A stretch of DNA of 64,000 nucleotides from Nephromyces sp. MM_2019 (Eukaryota; Apicomplexa; Aconoidasida; Nephromycida), in the NCBI GenBank assembly GCA_015657535.1, contig JADHZB010001994.1:3566-67565 (forward strand), written 5' to 3'. Position 1 is the stretch's first letter. The number at the start of each line of letters is the position of its first letter. The notes beneath the pieces are model-generated. The model did not search any database. It was not told where the DNA came from and saw only the letters and a list, made by a program, of their open reading frames with translations. The translations under genes were made by a program, and so were the position numbers. Of this stretch, positions 46,842-60,700 are shown piece by piece.

Positions 46842-49800
46842 GATTTGTATGTGTATGTGGGTGTATATATATGACGTGTATATGTGCGTGATTTGTGACC
46901 TGTGTGTAAGGGTTATAGAATGGGGGTAATGAGGGGTGTGTCGAGAGTGTAACACATCGGTCAAGGCTATTAAGTTCGTGTGACACTTTGGTAAATGATA
47001 TACAAACCACACTCCCTGCGTGAGCCTATGTTGAAACAAATTATATATTATGATACACACAGAAATTAAACGTGTAAAAATAGTTTTGGAGTGAGTTCAC
47101 AGATCCCATACTCTCTATGGAAATTGCTATAACCTACTTGAGTAATTTCATTGAGCTCTCTACCCATTGGTATAAATATACGTTCAGCTGTAACCAGTGC
47201 TTTACTCGTATTTACCAGTTCTTCTCGTGTTGATGTCTGTTATGTATGTGTTTGTGTGTGCGTGTAAGTTTGTCTGTGTGTTTGAGTATGCGTGTGTTTA
47301 AGTGTATGTATGTGCTTGTGTCTTTTAGTGTGGGTGTATGTGTAAATAATTTTGAACCTTAGTCGATGAGGCAGTGCCACACACATGTAATTGTGTGTTG
47401 GGGGTCAAAATACCACTAAAAATGCGTGCAAATCCAACAAAATCAGAAGTATCTTCTGTGCCTAAAAAATGGGTGTATGTGAATTAAAAAGCATTGAATG
47501 TGGAAAAAAATCGAAAGTTATTATGTGTAATATGTGTGTGAAAATTAATCATTAAACTTTGTGAAAGTAATTCAAAAGAGATTGTGTAGGTGTATTGAAA
47601 ATTGAAATTATCTAAAGGTAGTTAGATGATTTGGGTGTATTTATCTGAAATGAACATAATGTGTATATCAAACTTAACAATTCTATTCGATTGAAATATA
47701 TTAGGCTATAATTGATTATATGTTATCAGTACTAAGAGTGTACTGCATTGGAAGATTGTAAATTTAAAAAAAGTTTAAAAGAAAATAACCAAGTGTTTAA
47801 TATGTGTAGATTACATATATACACACATACTAGCATTAGACTAGTAATGTGTAAATACACACACAATATTTTTGCAATTAGTATGTGACTAAAGCAAATG
47901 CATAATACACGCACACTCACCATGTAATTTATCACTTGTCAACCGTAAAAATTTGAGATCAGCCGATAAGAATTTGGCTATATAAATTATAACTTCACCC
48001 TCTGGCTTACACATTTCTAAATCATTCCTTAATTCCTATAAACACCAATTTCATGAAATGTGTAAATTTCCTATATAAATATCTCTTATATTCCTTAGTT
48101 ATAGGTCTATCTATGATGAGCATTTGTATATAGATATATGTATATATATATACATATGTATATGTGTGTTTGCGTTGGGTGGTGTATGAAGATTTATGGG
48201 TGAGTGACTCTACGCGGGCATTATGGTGTTAGTACTTGTATATACAAGAGTGTGTTTGTGTGTGTTTGTTGATGGTGTATATGTATGCTTATGCTTGATG
48301 ATGTGTATGTATATGTGTTTGTTAAATTTGTTTTTGAACGTGATTATGTGCGTAAATAGTGTGTATGTGCGTATACACTAAGAAATTATGATAATTGGGA
48401 TGTGTGTAGAGCTTTACTTAAATTTATGCAAATTGTGTATGTAATTCATACTGTGAGTGTTAGATCATCCGTCTGATTTAAGTGAGGGCAAATTCTCGGT
48501 ATTCTCCATAAGGCTGATTTTACTGGATTTGGTAGATATTCGATAATTGCCCTCTTTTAAAACAAAAACAGTTATTCAATTAAAATATGTCTAAATGTGT
48601 AAGTAGTTGTGTGTGAAAAATATAGTTCGTGTGTTGAGTAATACGTGTGTGTGTTGAGTAATGCGTATGTGTATTGAGCAATACTTATGTGTATCGATTA
48701 ATAGGGGTGTATATAGATTAATTGGTGTGTGTATTGAATAATGGTCGTGTGAATCGATTAATGCGTGTGTGTGTTTGTTAGTACATTTGTGGTGCGTTAA
48801 GATTATATGTGTATTGAGTAGTTTATATGTAGTGTGTTTGTTACTGTGTGTATCGATTAATGTATGCTTTGTAAGATTGTGATGGTTCTTGCATCAAAGG
48901 GTGTGTGTGTGTATATTTAAGTACCGTTGTGTAACAAATAAGGTGTTTATATAAAGCTTATAATAATTGGAGCTAAAAATTATATTAAACGAATATCTGT
49001 GTGTGTGGAGATAGTTTTCCCTAATTATTTTCAAAGTGTTATAGTCTCTTTATATAGGTGTGAAAATATATTTCCCTAAACTTTTTCAACGATTTAAATT
49101 CTTTGTGTATAAATATTTTTCCTTAAAATTTTTCAACAAGTTGAATTTTCTTTGTATGTGTATATATTTCCCCTCTTTAACTCACCAGGACTGTATCACC
49201 CAAAGGTAGCCAATTAGAAAATATGATTTTTATAAATTCAACGTCCGATGTTATAAATTTATCGTCGATTTTTTTATCCAAATTGAGTACTTTAATTATC
49301 TTCTTTAATGAGGCTACATCAAAGTTTATAAGGGCCGAATCATATAACTAATTTACACACATACAAATGAGATGAATCATCTTGATATTGTTAAAATCAA
49401 GTATGTATCTCTTTAAATATATAACTCTGATAATGTGTATCTCTTGAAATGTGTATCTGATAAAGTTTATATCTGTTAAAGTGTGTATCTGTTAAAGTGT
49501 GTATCTTTAAAAGTTTATAAATTCAAGATCAGTATACACATATAAATGTGTTTTCTACACATTCTGTGTGTATCTGTGCATGTTAAGATCTATAACAATG
49601 AAATTGAAATCGTTGTTTATACAATTCATATATGGAAATTAATATGCTCTTCTAAGTGTGTAATATTTATTAAAGAAATCAAATTCATTATATAAACGCT
49701 ACATGTCTGTATATACACATTTATGTCATTTCTATATATCCTTTGTGTGTGTGTATGTTGTGATATGTGTCAGAGAAATTGAAGTCAGTGTGTTAAATGT

Positions 49801-52800
49801 GTGTATATACATCCTTGTGTAGTTTATATATGTTTTGTTTGCGCATTGATATGTATTAAATAAATCAAGAATTCAGAAAAGTGTGTATAAAATATAAATA
49901 AGTAATACCCTCCAAATAGAATCCAAAATAAATTGAATAAATAGAGGCTTTGCATTATCAGAGGGTTTTTTGCTAGTAATTCGTTTGAGTTTTGGGTTAT
50001 AATAAAAATTCCCCCAAAGTGATTTGACTAGGTAAGGTAGGAGTGACTAAGTGTGTTAAAAAATATAAATATTTTTGTGTATATATGCCAGTGTCTGTGA
50101 TTATTAGTGCTTGTGTGTTTTTAGTACCTTGTGTGCATTTGTGTGTTTTTAAGTAGAATAAGTTCTATTTTGTGTGTAACTTTTTATGTATCTTGTGTAT
50201 ATGTATGCTTTTATGTAGAATCAATTCAATTGTGAATATATATATATATATATATATATTAATTTCTATGTATGAAGATACATACATAGGTGTCCATGCT
50301 TATACACGCATATTAATTTACAAGTTTATGTGGACACACAGCACATAGAAACATATACACACACTAACAAGAGATAATCCAAGCTTTTTAGCAATCCATG
50401 GGCACATCATGGGTATATTAAAACACCAGCCATGAATTGAACTACAGAAGAACACATTCCCTGCAGAAATTAGACATAAACAATATGTAGGAATAGGTGT
50501 AATTCATAAAGATATTAGAAATGAGTCGGTAAAACTATGTGTGTGTATTTTACAGGGAAAATAGATGGGGGAAATATGAATTATACAATTAAGAAAACAA
50601 ATTTATCACACACAAACACACATAGACACACACATACACATACAAATATGCACGCATATACACATACACACAGAAAATTTTAGAACCTTTTGAAGGAGAA
50701 TACTCCAAATCATCATCTTGTGTGGAATCCATGCTCTGAATAAAAATAAATTGTAAATGAGTGTGGATGTTTATTGTTGATGCTGTGTGTGTATATTTGA
50801 TGTAATTATATGAGCTATAATTGTGTGTGTATGTTTGATGCTATCTTATATTATGAGTTTGTGTTAGCCGGCTGTTGTATGGTTAATTTATGATAGGGGT
50901 GTTTATGTGTGATAAATTGTGTGTGATGAAATGTAACTAAACTTCATTATGACTTAATGTGTGTGTGTATCTGTATAAGATAAAATATAAGCTCATTTTA
51001 GTATGACACAATGTGTGTGTGTGTGTGTGAAACAAACTTTTTTAATTCATTTGAAAAAAAAAATGTGTGAGCTAGAAAAGGTTTTATAGAAGTCATAAGT
51101 GTGTGTACAAATAGTCTCATAAATATTTTGCCTTAATAAAACTATATTGACATTTACCCATTCGAAAAAATTTGAATTTGGTTGAGAAGATTCGTCTAAT
51201 GAATTGTCTAGGTGTCCAGCGTCTTGCATTTCTTCATCCTTAAATTGATTTACAATGGCATTAACCTGAATGTGTACAAGTGTATATACACATTCAGTGA
51301 TGTGTGTTTACGTATTGAAATGCTTGAAGTGTTTATTGAGCATATCAACATTTGTGTCTATATATACACGTTAAAATATATATAAGTTACATATACCATA
51401 TTTTTATAAAAAATGAGAAATCTACACGAACTGTGTGCAATGTGACCCAAAATATTTTAAAATACAAACAAAATTGACATAGGTTGTAGATATAGGCTAG
51501 CACCATATACATGTGCCTGGTAATGTGTAAATAGAACGTGGCACACTTGTACTTGGATGTGTGTAAGTAGCACAATACACATATAATTAGTAAAGTGCAT
51601 ATGTATTTGATTTAAACCTGTTCTATTATGTTATTGAGCCTTTGGTAGGCTTCTTGTGTAGTTAGATAAAGGTTACAAATCAATCTATCCATTCTGCATT
51701 TGAAGAGCAAAATAATATGTATAAAATATTTTATATAGTGTGTATGACACATCTAAGGCGTGTTTAAGCTTTAAACAGTGGATGTATTCAAAGAATAGGT
51801 GTGGCTAAGCATCTATACAAATGTGTGGTGCGTGAAATTTGTTTAAACAATGAGGGTTAAGTTTAATTTTGAGGTGTCAACAGTATAGAGAGTATGCACT
51901 ATTAACATGAAAGTATTAAATGGACACACTATTACTTGTTGATAACGAGGATAACTTGAACGCGTTCATGCCTGGAAAAAATTAAGTGAAAAGAATGTGT
52001 GATTGCTTTAGAAATGGATTCAATAATAAATATATGTGTGTGTAAACTTGTATCTCATATCTTTCATGTGAATGAAATAACAATGTGCCTTATGTATGTG
52101 TATGGAAGTTTGTCTTAATTTATATTGTGTTTTGATGGGTCTATGTATATAGAAACTTGTGTGACGTTATGTGTGCATGCGTGATAAGTATATAAGGACT
52201 AAAACAAGTAGTAAATAGCTTCATAAAATCAATTCATGGGCCCTACTCTAATATATTTGACTAGTATATATAGATATATATATATATATATGATACACAC
52301 AGGTCATGATACAAAACTTGAAGCAGAAAAGGTGCTAAGATTATCAAAATCATAAAGTGTATAGGTCAAATATAAATCTTACCAAGCTTGCCTAAGAACA
52401 GCTCTAGTTTGTGGACATACACCCTCCACAGCATCAATAAGTAATAATGCCCCATCACATAATCTAACAGCTGTAGATACCTGCATTGATATTTGAATAA
52501 CGAGTTGTAGGATTAAAAAATAGTATGGTATAGTTATGATTGCAGAATGCAAGTGATAATTTCATTACCCTTTGCAAAAGAAAGATAGAGTATATACAAT
52601 CAAAAGAGTAAAAATACACATTTAATAAAGGATACGTGCAGGGAAAAAAGGTATAGTTGGTTACGTATTACAAAAATCTTTATATGGCACTAGTTATTAG
52701 ATAATTTAAGTTACAATTTTTAATTGTTAAATTAAGAGAAGAAATTATCTAACCTCAGAAGAAAAATCAACATGCCCGGGTGAATCAATCAAATTAATAG

Positions 52801-53515
52801 TGTGCACTTCTTCAGGTATGTGTGATGAGTTGGTTGTGTAAATGTTGTGTGTGTATTTATACAAGAGCGAAATACATGAAGATTTCATGGTTATAAGGCG
52901 AGCTTGCTCATCTTCCCGGCTATCGAGAAAACGAATCTTACCGGCTGATCGTGCGCTAATTATACCATTTGACGTAAGCAACGAATCGGAGAGAGTTGTT
53001 TTGCCTATAAACATGTCATGGCATATATAATTGTGCAACAAGTGAATTGAGCTTTCGATTTATCCTTATAACTTAATTAGATGGGGCCTATATTTATATT
53101 TTGTAGTTATTCTAAATCGTCAAAATGAGGTGCCTAAAATTACGACAGTGAGTTTTAAAAAATAGTTAAAAGATATAGAGCATATTGAATGCTAAAACAA
53201 GGCCTAATAGATTTCGAGATACTGGCTTTTGTGTTTGAAAAAACCTACTTTGTTTACTACAAATGGGTTTCATAAAGTTCTCATATATCTGGTAATGTCC
53301 GGTATGTTTATTTCTATGAAGTCTGTGTACTTGATTAATAATGAATAGCAACAGAGCATCCCAGGATTATAGTCATTACGGCAAACAAATCAAAGCAATA
53401 AAATATACGTGCTACAATACCTACCATGGTCAACGTGTGCCAATATGCATACGTTCCTTATCAGTGGTGGTTGTTGAGCAGTGTCCTCTAAGGTAGGCGA
53501 GTTGTGCTGATTCAT
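41778..53515 (-). CDS. EFL1: Elongation factor-like GTPase EFL1 (Ria1), 27 exons
   Basis: Cytoplasmic GTPase of the EF-2 family that, with SBDS, releases eIF6 (Tif6) from pre-60S ribosomal subunits. The hand-built model has 27 exons, from 53425-53515 down to 41778-41846. All junctions are in phase and it gives 1133 residues, against about 1110-1120 in yeast and human. G1 is AHVDHGKTT (26-34), the switch region [11 protein letters not shown] lies at 57-67, G3 is DSPGH (104-108) and G4 is NKMD (158-161). EFL1 rather than EF-2 is shown by RLAGK-like [70 protein letters not shown] and the C-terminus [13 protein letters not shown]-2's diphthamide His loop is not seen. Insertions include a Thr/His-rich loop at 80-92, an acidic/Ser-rich segment around exons 6-7, and CA-derived sequence in exon 18 (45270-45581). 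Confidence 0.95.
48600..48880. repeat. GTGTGTTGAGTAAT-type repeat in EFL1 intron
   Basis: Units of about 16-25 bp (GTGTGTGTTGAGTAATGCG and variants ending ATTAATG) repeat some ten times in the intron after exon 10. They are typical of the TG-based arrays filling EFL1 introns between 43.2 and 52.3 kb. Confidence 0.7.
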
Positions 53516-54728
53516 TGATTATAAGAAAGAAAGTGGAAAGAGTATAAATTCATGGAAGGAAAGTAGACGTATAAAATTTTTCAAGGCCTATTCATGTATG
53601 ATATAACAAATTAATCATATCTGTTACACAGGTTAATGAAATGTTGGATACAATTTTTTGAACCAGAAATTAACTACATTGTAGATTCAGCTTTATAGTT
53701 GTTTCGAAAGATATATGTTCACTACATTGATTATTCATTTTCGTTTTTAATACGAAAATTGAGCAAACATAAATTTTTTAAAAGTGCATTGTCGTAAAAC
53801 GTGAACATATTAACAGCTATCCTGGCAAAGTTAACATAAAGTTCATAATTTGGACAAACACACTTCGATATTATCTAATTACATTTACATTTTCTAATGA
53901 GGGTTAAGTTGGCAAGTAGCTACAACTCAACTCATCTCCACAAATAAAAACATTTTATGGTTTGGTGTAAGTTGCATTTATTTAAAAAGATTATGTTCAT
54001 CAATATGACATATCCTTAAATTTTTTAATTCATATTTTTTCCACTAATTCTAAACAAACGATTCAAATCTCGAAAGTATTAACAAAGTGTATTATATCTT
54101 ATATTATATGATCAAATGTGGATTATTTTATGCTTTCAATCTTTAATTCTGAAAAAGCTTAAGTACAAACATAGTAAACTATTGGAATATAGATTATATT
54201 TTGCCTAAAAATATAAGGTTATTTTTCTCTTAGTCAGTCAATCCTTGAAAACTAAATTATTTTCGAAAGTTATGAGCACATTTAAGTAATCATAAGCAGA
54301 GTGAAAAAAAGGCACTATATCTCACTTAAATTAGATTTCTATACACAATTTTGAAACTATATGATAAATATCACTTTTCCAGTGTATTAATTAGGTAATA
54401 AGATGGAATACTGTATTTGATGTAATATATGCCAAGAATTATATCTGAAATTTGAAAATATAACAATGATTGAAAAAAGCATCTCAACATGCTACTGATA
54501 AGCTAAAATGAAAATTTTTCCAAAACAAGACTAATCTGAACGGAGTGTATTTGGAAATAATTAAGTAAATATAATAATTAGATCTCCTTAATTATTTGTG
54601 TTAACTTTCGAATATATAAGAATTAGCTCCTAATCTGGAGAATTTAATTTATTAAGAATATATTAAATTACTGAAACCTTTTAGATCATCATTGTGTTTA
54701 TTTGATTTATGAGCTATACAAAGCAAAA
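53516..54728 (+). promoter_or_regulatory. Divergent intergenic region, EFL1 / roadblock
   Basis: 1.2 kb of TG-free AT-rich DNA between the divergent starts of EFL1 (-) and the roadblock gene (+). It must hold both promoters by position. I recognise no specific element. Confidence 0.5.
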
Positions 54729-55594
54729 ATGTCGGGAGCATGGAATGAAGTTGAAGAAATCTTGGATACATGGAGAAACCAACACCCTTCAGTCATCGAA
54801 TACTTTATAATGAATTCTCAAGGTATTTAGTTTACATATGAATGACTCTTAGAGGCGACACCTCTATGAGATCCTTTCAAACCGTGCCTAACATATAACA
54901 AGATTTTTTAGTGAATTGTTTAGATCTGTAATTCATCCTGAGTTTGAACATTATCTACTATATTGAGTGATCCATAGTGATTTTATATCAGGGATTCCAG
55001 TTAAAAATCAGGAAGGAACTTCATATGATAAAATTCTTCATTTGGCAGCTTTGTTATCGTAATTGATATTAGATAAATTATACTAAATTAAGCTGAGCAA
55101 TATTGTATACATGGTTTTCATCAGTCTCTTTAGTGTCTCAACTAAAAATTGCCTGAAAGCATTATTTCGAAATGATGAATTGATGGTTAGTCATTTTCCT
55201 TATGATTGGTTAGGTGACGCTTCAAAATTTAAACCTAATTGAGATCTTGAAACATGATCTAATCTAATATTTAATGTATTTTTGAAAGCTTTCTTATGCC
55301 AATTGACTTTACATTATGATATCCATATCCCTACTCTTATGGACTCATTTCCTTTAAAAAATTTTATATAACTTTTTGGTTGAATGGTTGTAATCGAATG
55401 TTTTGAGGTAACATATTTATATTAAGAGAATTTAACTGATTTTTGCAAATCAATCTCAATCTTAGGAAGGGAAAGATGAAGTATTATCCATACAATTGAA
55501 GACCTCCAATGACCTGGAGTTGATCTTCCTAACACTTGGAGAATATAGCTTAGTAGCAATGGAAAAAAGTGATCCATCTAATAGCAAAGATTAG
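54729..55594 (+). CDS. Roadblock/LC7 dynein light chain, 4 exons
   Basis: Exons 54729-54822, 54992-55058, 55134-55185 and 55466-55594 join in phase to give 113 residues ending in TAG. The N-terminal helix VEEILDTWRNQHPSVIEYFI, then MNSQGIPVKN, HLAALLSSV and the final strand (LELIFLTLGEYSLVAMEK) match the roadblock/LC7 fold over its whole length. In DYNLRB proteins this chain dimerises and binds the dynein intermediate chain. It could serve cytoplasmic or flagellar dynein; the sequence does not tell which. GIP-type small-GTPase regulators of the same fold are an alternative, but the short single-domain form with an EEILDxW start favours dynein. Introns are 75-280 bp and free of TG repeats. Confidence 0.9.
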
Positions 55595-56095
55595 AGCTCT
55601 CAAAAAGGACTGAATCATTTGTTTTTTCCATCGTTTTAGTCGCTAGTAAATAGGTATATATAGCCTTCTTGAGAAGGGGACACAAATAGCTTTTATTTTA
55701 GCATTAGATCTATTTTAGTAGGCCTTTAAAATAAAAATCTTTTAAAACTAATTTATAATTGCTAGTGTAAAATAGTTTCCCCAGTAATATAATGTAAGGC
55801 TACAAGGTTTAAAAAAATTCTGAGTAGTAAATTTATTCTATAAAATTTGAACCATAAATCCTAGATATTTTAACAACTTAATTTTCTAAATTACAAAATT
55901 AATCATTGCCTGTACCATTTACTGCCATACTCCAAAACTTAATTTACATTATAAGCCACTAAAGACTCATCTAATCAAGCTGAAAACAGTTGTGTACCTC
56001 TCCCTATCACATTTGCTTGGCATAAGGGCTTATCAATAGCTATTAAACTGATTTTAAATAGGAATGCTAATTCTTGGAATATTCTCAACCTCGAG
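55595..56095. other. Spacer between roadblock and TPR genes
   Basis: 500 bp of AT-rich DNA between two genes on the same strand. No open frame or repeat noted. ATG 56096 of the next gene is the first in its frame with downstream coding support. Confidence 0.5.
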
Positions 56096-57627
56096 ATGAT
56101 AAACAGTCTCTTTCATAACTTCCCAGGGAAGTCATCATACCATCTGTGTATGTGTATGAGCCGACCAACTCAACTGGATATATTGAGCCTTTATAAAAGA
56201 AATCCTTATAGTATATCACAGATTCAACGCTTCACTTTCATCAATTCTTCAGCTCATCTACCTAATTTACTATCATTACTTGTCAAATTTCGACACTTTA
56301 CCTCTCAACAAGTTACAGATAATGATCACAGCCAAAAGGAAGCTGCTTATATTATTCAAGCGGAATCATCGAAAGCAATTGATGCTACCAAGCATAAAAT
56401 CAACTCACAAGAGACCTCAGGACCAGTTGATACCTTCATAAACCTTGGGTAACACACTCTCAAGAGTGTATCCATTCATTAATAATGGCACTAATATTAG
56501 AAATTTAATTACCTTATTTAAAATCGATAACTCTTTCACAATTAAATTAATTTCACAACTCAGCTTTTCAAGCAATCAGAAATCTCTGAAAGAAGTCATA
56601 CAGATGTATAGAGAAGCTCTAAAAGTACAACTTTTATCTTTACCATTGTTCTCTACCCATGTCGCAAAAGGGTATTTAGGTTCGTATTCTTAGAGTATAG
56701 CAATACTCTCTGATTCAGTATTGCTCAAATGAAAAGCACATATTTTGAACACAACTAATTGTTTATTCTCTTGAAATCAGATCTAGCTCTTATTGAACAC
56801 CAAAATAGTGATTTAATTGACGCAACCAAGCACTACAAAAAAGCTTACGAAATCTATGAAAAACTCGGTAATGGAAAGTCTACCAATGAAATGGCGAACT
56901 GCTTATCATGCTTGGGTATAATAAATATACTTATAGACTTGATTCTTTAAAATAATTACCTCATTATCTAAAATATACATTGAACGCTACATCTTATACA
57001 TTTAGGTGTTGTATACCGAGACTCAGGAAACCTTGAACTAGCTGAAAAATCCTTAAAAGATTCATTGGATATCAAGTTGGATAGGAACTATTAATACCTA
57101 CACTAAAGCAATTTTTTACACTTATCTTTAGACAGAGTCTATATCAAGGATACCATCCCAGTCTGATAGACACTTTAAATAATTTAGCCGTTTGTCATCA
57201 TATTAAGGGAAATTATCAACAAGTGCTAAAATTTATTTACTTTCACCATAGATTAGCTCATTTTTCTTATTTTAAATTAGGCTATAGACTTTTACGAAGA
57301 TGCTATACGGATACTATTTACAGCCAATTCGGGGAACTTCGATAGTCCTTATATGGTTTTACTGTATTACAACCTCGGTTAGTTCAATTTTTATATGATA
57401 CTAAAAATACTAAGCTTATTTTTGTTAAATTAGGATCTTGTTTTATAAAAGAAAAAAGGATTAATGAAGCAAAAGAATGCTTGAAAAAGGTATTATTGAA
57501 CTTAAAAAGATTCAATTTTATTTACTACTTAAAATTTTTTCACAAGGGATTCTCTCTGTCTAAATCGCAATTTGGGGAGTCATCAGAAATGACAAGAAGA
57601 ATCCAAGCATTGTTCAACTCTTTATAG
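56096..57627 (+). CDS. TPR-repeat protein, kinesin-light-chain-like
   Basis: Eight exons: 56096-56448, 56564-56679, 56781-56915, 57006-57075, 57132-57222, 57281-57377, 57434-57489, 57547-57627. All are in phase, giving 332 residues. From about residue 118 the protein consists of paired helices of the TPR/kinesin-light-chain kind: EVIQMYREALKVQLLSLP, DATKHYKKAYEIYEKLGNG followed by MANCLSCLG, LAEKSLKDSLDIK followed by HPSLIDTLNNLAVCHHIKGN, AIDFYEDAIRIL and INEAKECLKK. Exon borders track the repeats. The first 60 residues are rich in Ser, Arg, Phe and His with few acids and could be an organelle-targeting sequence, which is inference. TPR proteins act as scaffolds; the partner cannot be told. 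Introns are 52-115 bp, much shorter than in PKG or EFL1. It converges with the next gene, 111 bp away. Confidence 0.85.
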
Positions 57628-57738
57628 ATTTATCACTTTTAACCCTATTATGCACTTCTTTAAAATTTTTACTTGGAGTCCTAGAACCCTACAGACATAA
57701 TTATGAAACTTATTCATGAATTATTGGAACAATTACTA

Positions 57739-60700
57739 TTATAGACTACCATCATCATACTTTGACATTATTATACACTACATTTTAAGAATGTATCCCC
57801 ACATTCTTACCTGATGAGTCTCACTCCTTTTTTCTTCATCTTCAATCCTTTCTTTTTCATTTCCAAGTTCCTACAAGAAAGCAATTTAATACATAATAAT
57901 GAACCTTTTGTCTAATCACTAGGATTATTGACTACTTGACTAATATAAATCTATACTATACACATATATGTAAATAAATAATTTAGTTATTTTCTTACTT
58001 CAACATGAAATTCTTCGTTTAAAAGTTTATCGCCATAATAATATTGCTTACCACAACAGTATATGCTATAGTTAACAAATATATACATCAAGATATTAAT
58101 TTCCTATTTAACACATAAAATAAATTACTCATAATATAGGTTTGCAAATCCTTATAAAATTCTATTTAAAAAACTACTTTCTAAATAAATTTTCAAAATC
58201 TCTTCTACAGAATAGTTTGGAAATACCAGTGAACTTCATATTGATTTAATCGAAATTTGCCTTGACTAAGAAATTGAGAAAAATGATTAATTAAAATTAT
58301 TACATATAACAAATATCCAAAACAACGAATTCATGCACAATAGTAAATTTATTGTAAATAACAAGCATGAGCGTCATTCTAATAAGTTATACACGGGATT
58401 CTTATCCGAGAACGAGTGTTTCAACTTTGTTATTTGCTGGGGGCATATCCTAGAGAATGAGAAGATGTAGCTAAATCACAAGCTTTATTGAAACAATATT
58501 CAAGCTTACTGGTCTTCATCATCTGAATATGGAATCAATTGATTATGGGAATGAGTATTTATTAAGTTGAATAAATTAATAATCATACATACCTGATTTG
58601 TCTTGTTCAAAAAGATCAGTTAAACTGTTTGAGGGTGTTGGTACTGGGATACCTATAATTTAGGTTTAATGGATTAGAACATATTATTTTTTCATCATTA
58701 CTGTTTTATACACAAGATGAGGTTCTTTATTAATTGTATGAAGGCTTTTATATATAATATAAATGCATACTTACCACCTAAAATTACAGAACTGTTAATA
58801 ATAAAGCCATCAGGAATTTGTTTCAGTAAATTGTTAAAGTTTCTGTTATCCTCTCCAGAGCAGACTGTAACATTCATTAAATTCAAATACCACCAATTTA
58901 TAAAATATTTTTTTATTTAATGTTTTAGATTTACAACTTACAAAAATAGTTTGTTTGACCTTTTAAAAACTTTGTCATCCATTGCTCTTCATTATAAGCC
59001 TTAATTACATAATATTTATCAGGATACTGAAAAATTTTCAAATATGAATAACCATGTTGATTTTCTATGGCATTTGTTTAAAGATAGCTTATAATTGTAT
59101 GTGCACATTTTGCTAAAGTCAACTTAAACTTACCAAATATAACAATATCACTAGAACTACTATAAGATACGTAAAGTTTTGTTTGCCTTCACATATTGGC
59201 AAAAAAAGTCCTAAATGATACAGGAAATTATGCCATTAAGACATCTTGGAAGATGCAAAAATAATACCCCCTATAATGATCTTTTTGTCTTTATATGTAT
59301 TCAAAATTTTAGCTAGTTTAGTCCAATCACCAGCCAGATTTGAAACCACTATGTAGCTATTATTTTGTAGCTAAATTATCGAAAAGTACAATAAAAATGA
59401 GCTTTAAGCGGTCGAACAGTACTTGTCCATTTGGTATCTAACATTTTGAATTTTTTTGGTGCTTTTTTTTTGTCTCGTAAAGACTTCTTTTACTACTTCG
59501 GCAAGTGTATTATCATTATCCCAACAACATTCTTTGAATGATTTCTAGTTCGAAATTATAAACAATTACACAAAAAATTATCAAGAAACTTGCCCAAAGA
59601 TAAATTAATACACTTACCTTATCTATGTGTTGTAAATATTGACCATTAGAATCAGTGACCACGTCTATGATTCTAGTACAATATTTAGCATGATTTTTCT
59701 CTTGTTGAGTTGATTTGACTTTGGCTTGCTATAAAAATTTATACAACTAACTTAGGACTTTGTTAACATATATACGTTCCTACAAAGTTACTTGGCTAGG
59801 AGATTGATTTGTGTTATTCTTTTTATCCTCTATATTTTTAATTATTTTTTCCACATCTTCCTGCGATAAAATATTCTTAAGATTCTATATGAAGTCCTTG
59901 TTATACTTGTAAAAATTTCAAGGTTATGAAAATTAATATACTTAAACCAGTATTCCGATATATATACTACTTTATTACCCAACAATTTAGATACGCAAAT
60001 AAAAGTACCTTAATTCCAATGGACATCTCAATCTTGATAAGCTTTTGTAAACAGAAGGTTACAAAATCACACTCCTTTATATTGACACAATCATTAGAGG
60101 AATTCTGTATCTACATACACCATTCATATAATCACTTATGCTCTAATGAAGCCTTTAACCATATTTGATTTATTAAAAATTCAGCATAAGTTTAGCTAGC
60201 TTCTATAAATATAGTAGGTGGAAATTAACTTCATTAATTCCCCATAAATGAACGCAAACACACTATATTAAAATCTTTTGAAATTTATATTGAACCTGAT
60301 GTTCCTCTAAACCCAATGCTTCACTTAAAATAAAATAATTAGTTAAGAGTGTCCCGTTTTCCTTTGAAATCATAGCCATTATTTTATATAATTTCTTGAT
60401 TTTTTCAATTTGTCTTTTTTCATCTGTTTATTAAATTTTTATTAGTTTGACAAAAAAGAAATTAGGGCATCCTGGAACTATTTTTTAAGAAATAAACTAT
60501 ATTTTTTATTCGTATTCAATTCCTTATATATATATCAGGTAAAATATTGTGTTTCATAATTTCCATAGTTAAATGCTATTCAATTATGTATGTCTAACAA
60601 TTACCATTAAGAAAAAAAGCTTCCAATAGATCTGTTAAATCTTGTCTCTATAAGCATACATATATAGAATTTCTTAGTACAAGTATATATAAACGACTAC

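Noticed and set aside
46624..47060. Two ORFs of 86-101 residues
   Set aside because: They overlap TG/AT repeats and an EFL1 exon (46900-47025) read in another frame.
59926..60168. 80-residue plus-strand ORF
   Set aside because: Antisense to a minus-strand exon (60009-60110) with proper splice sites and phase.
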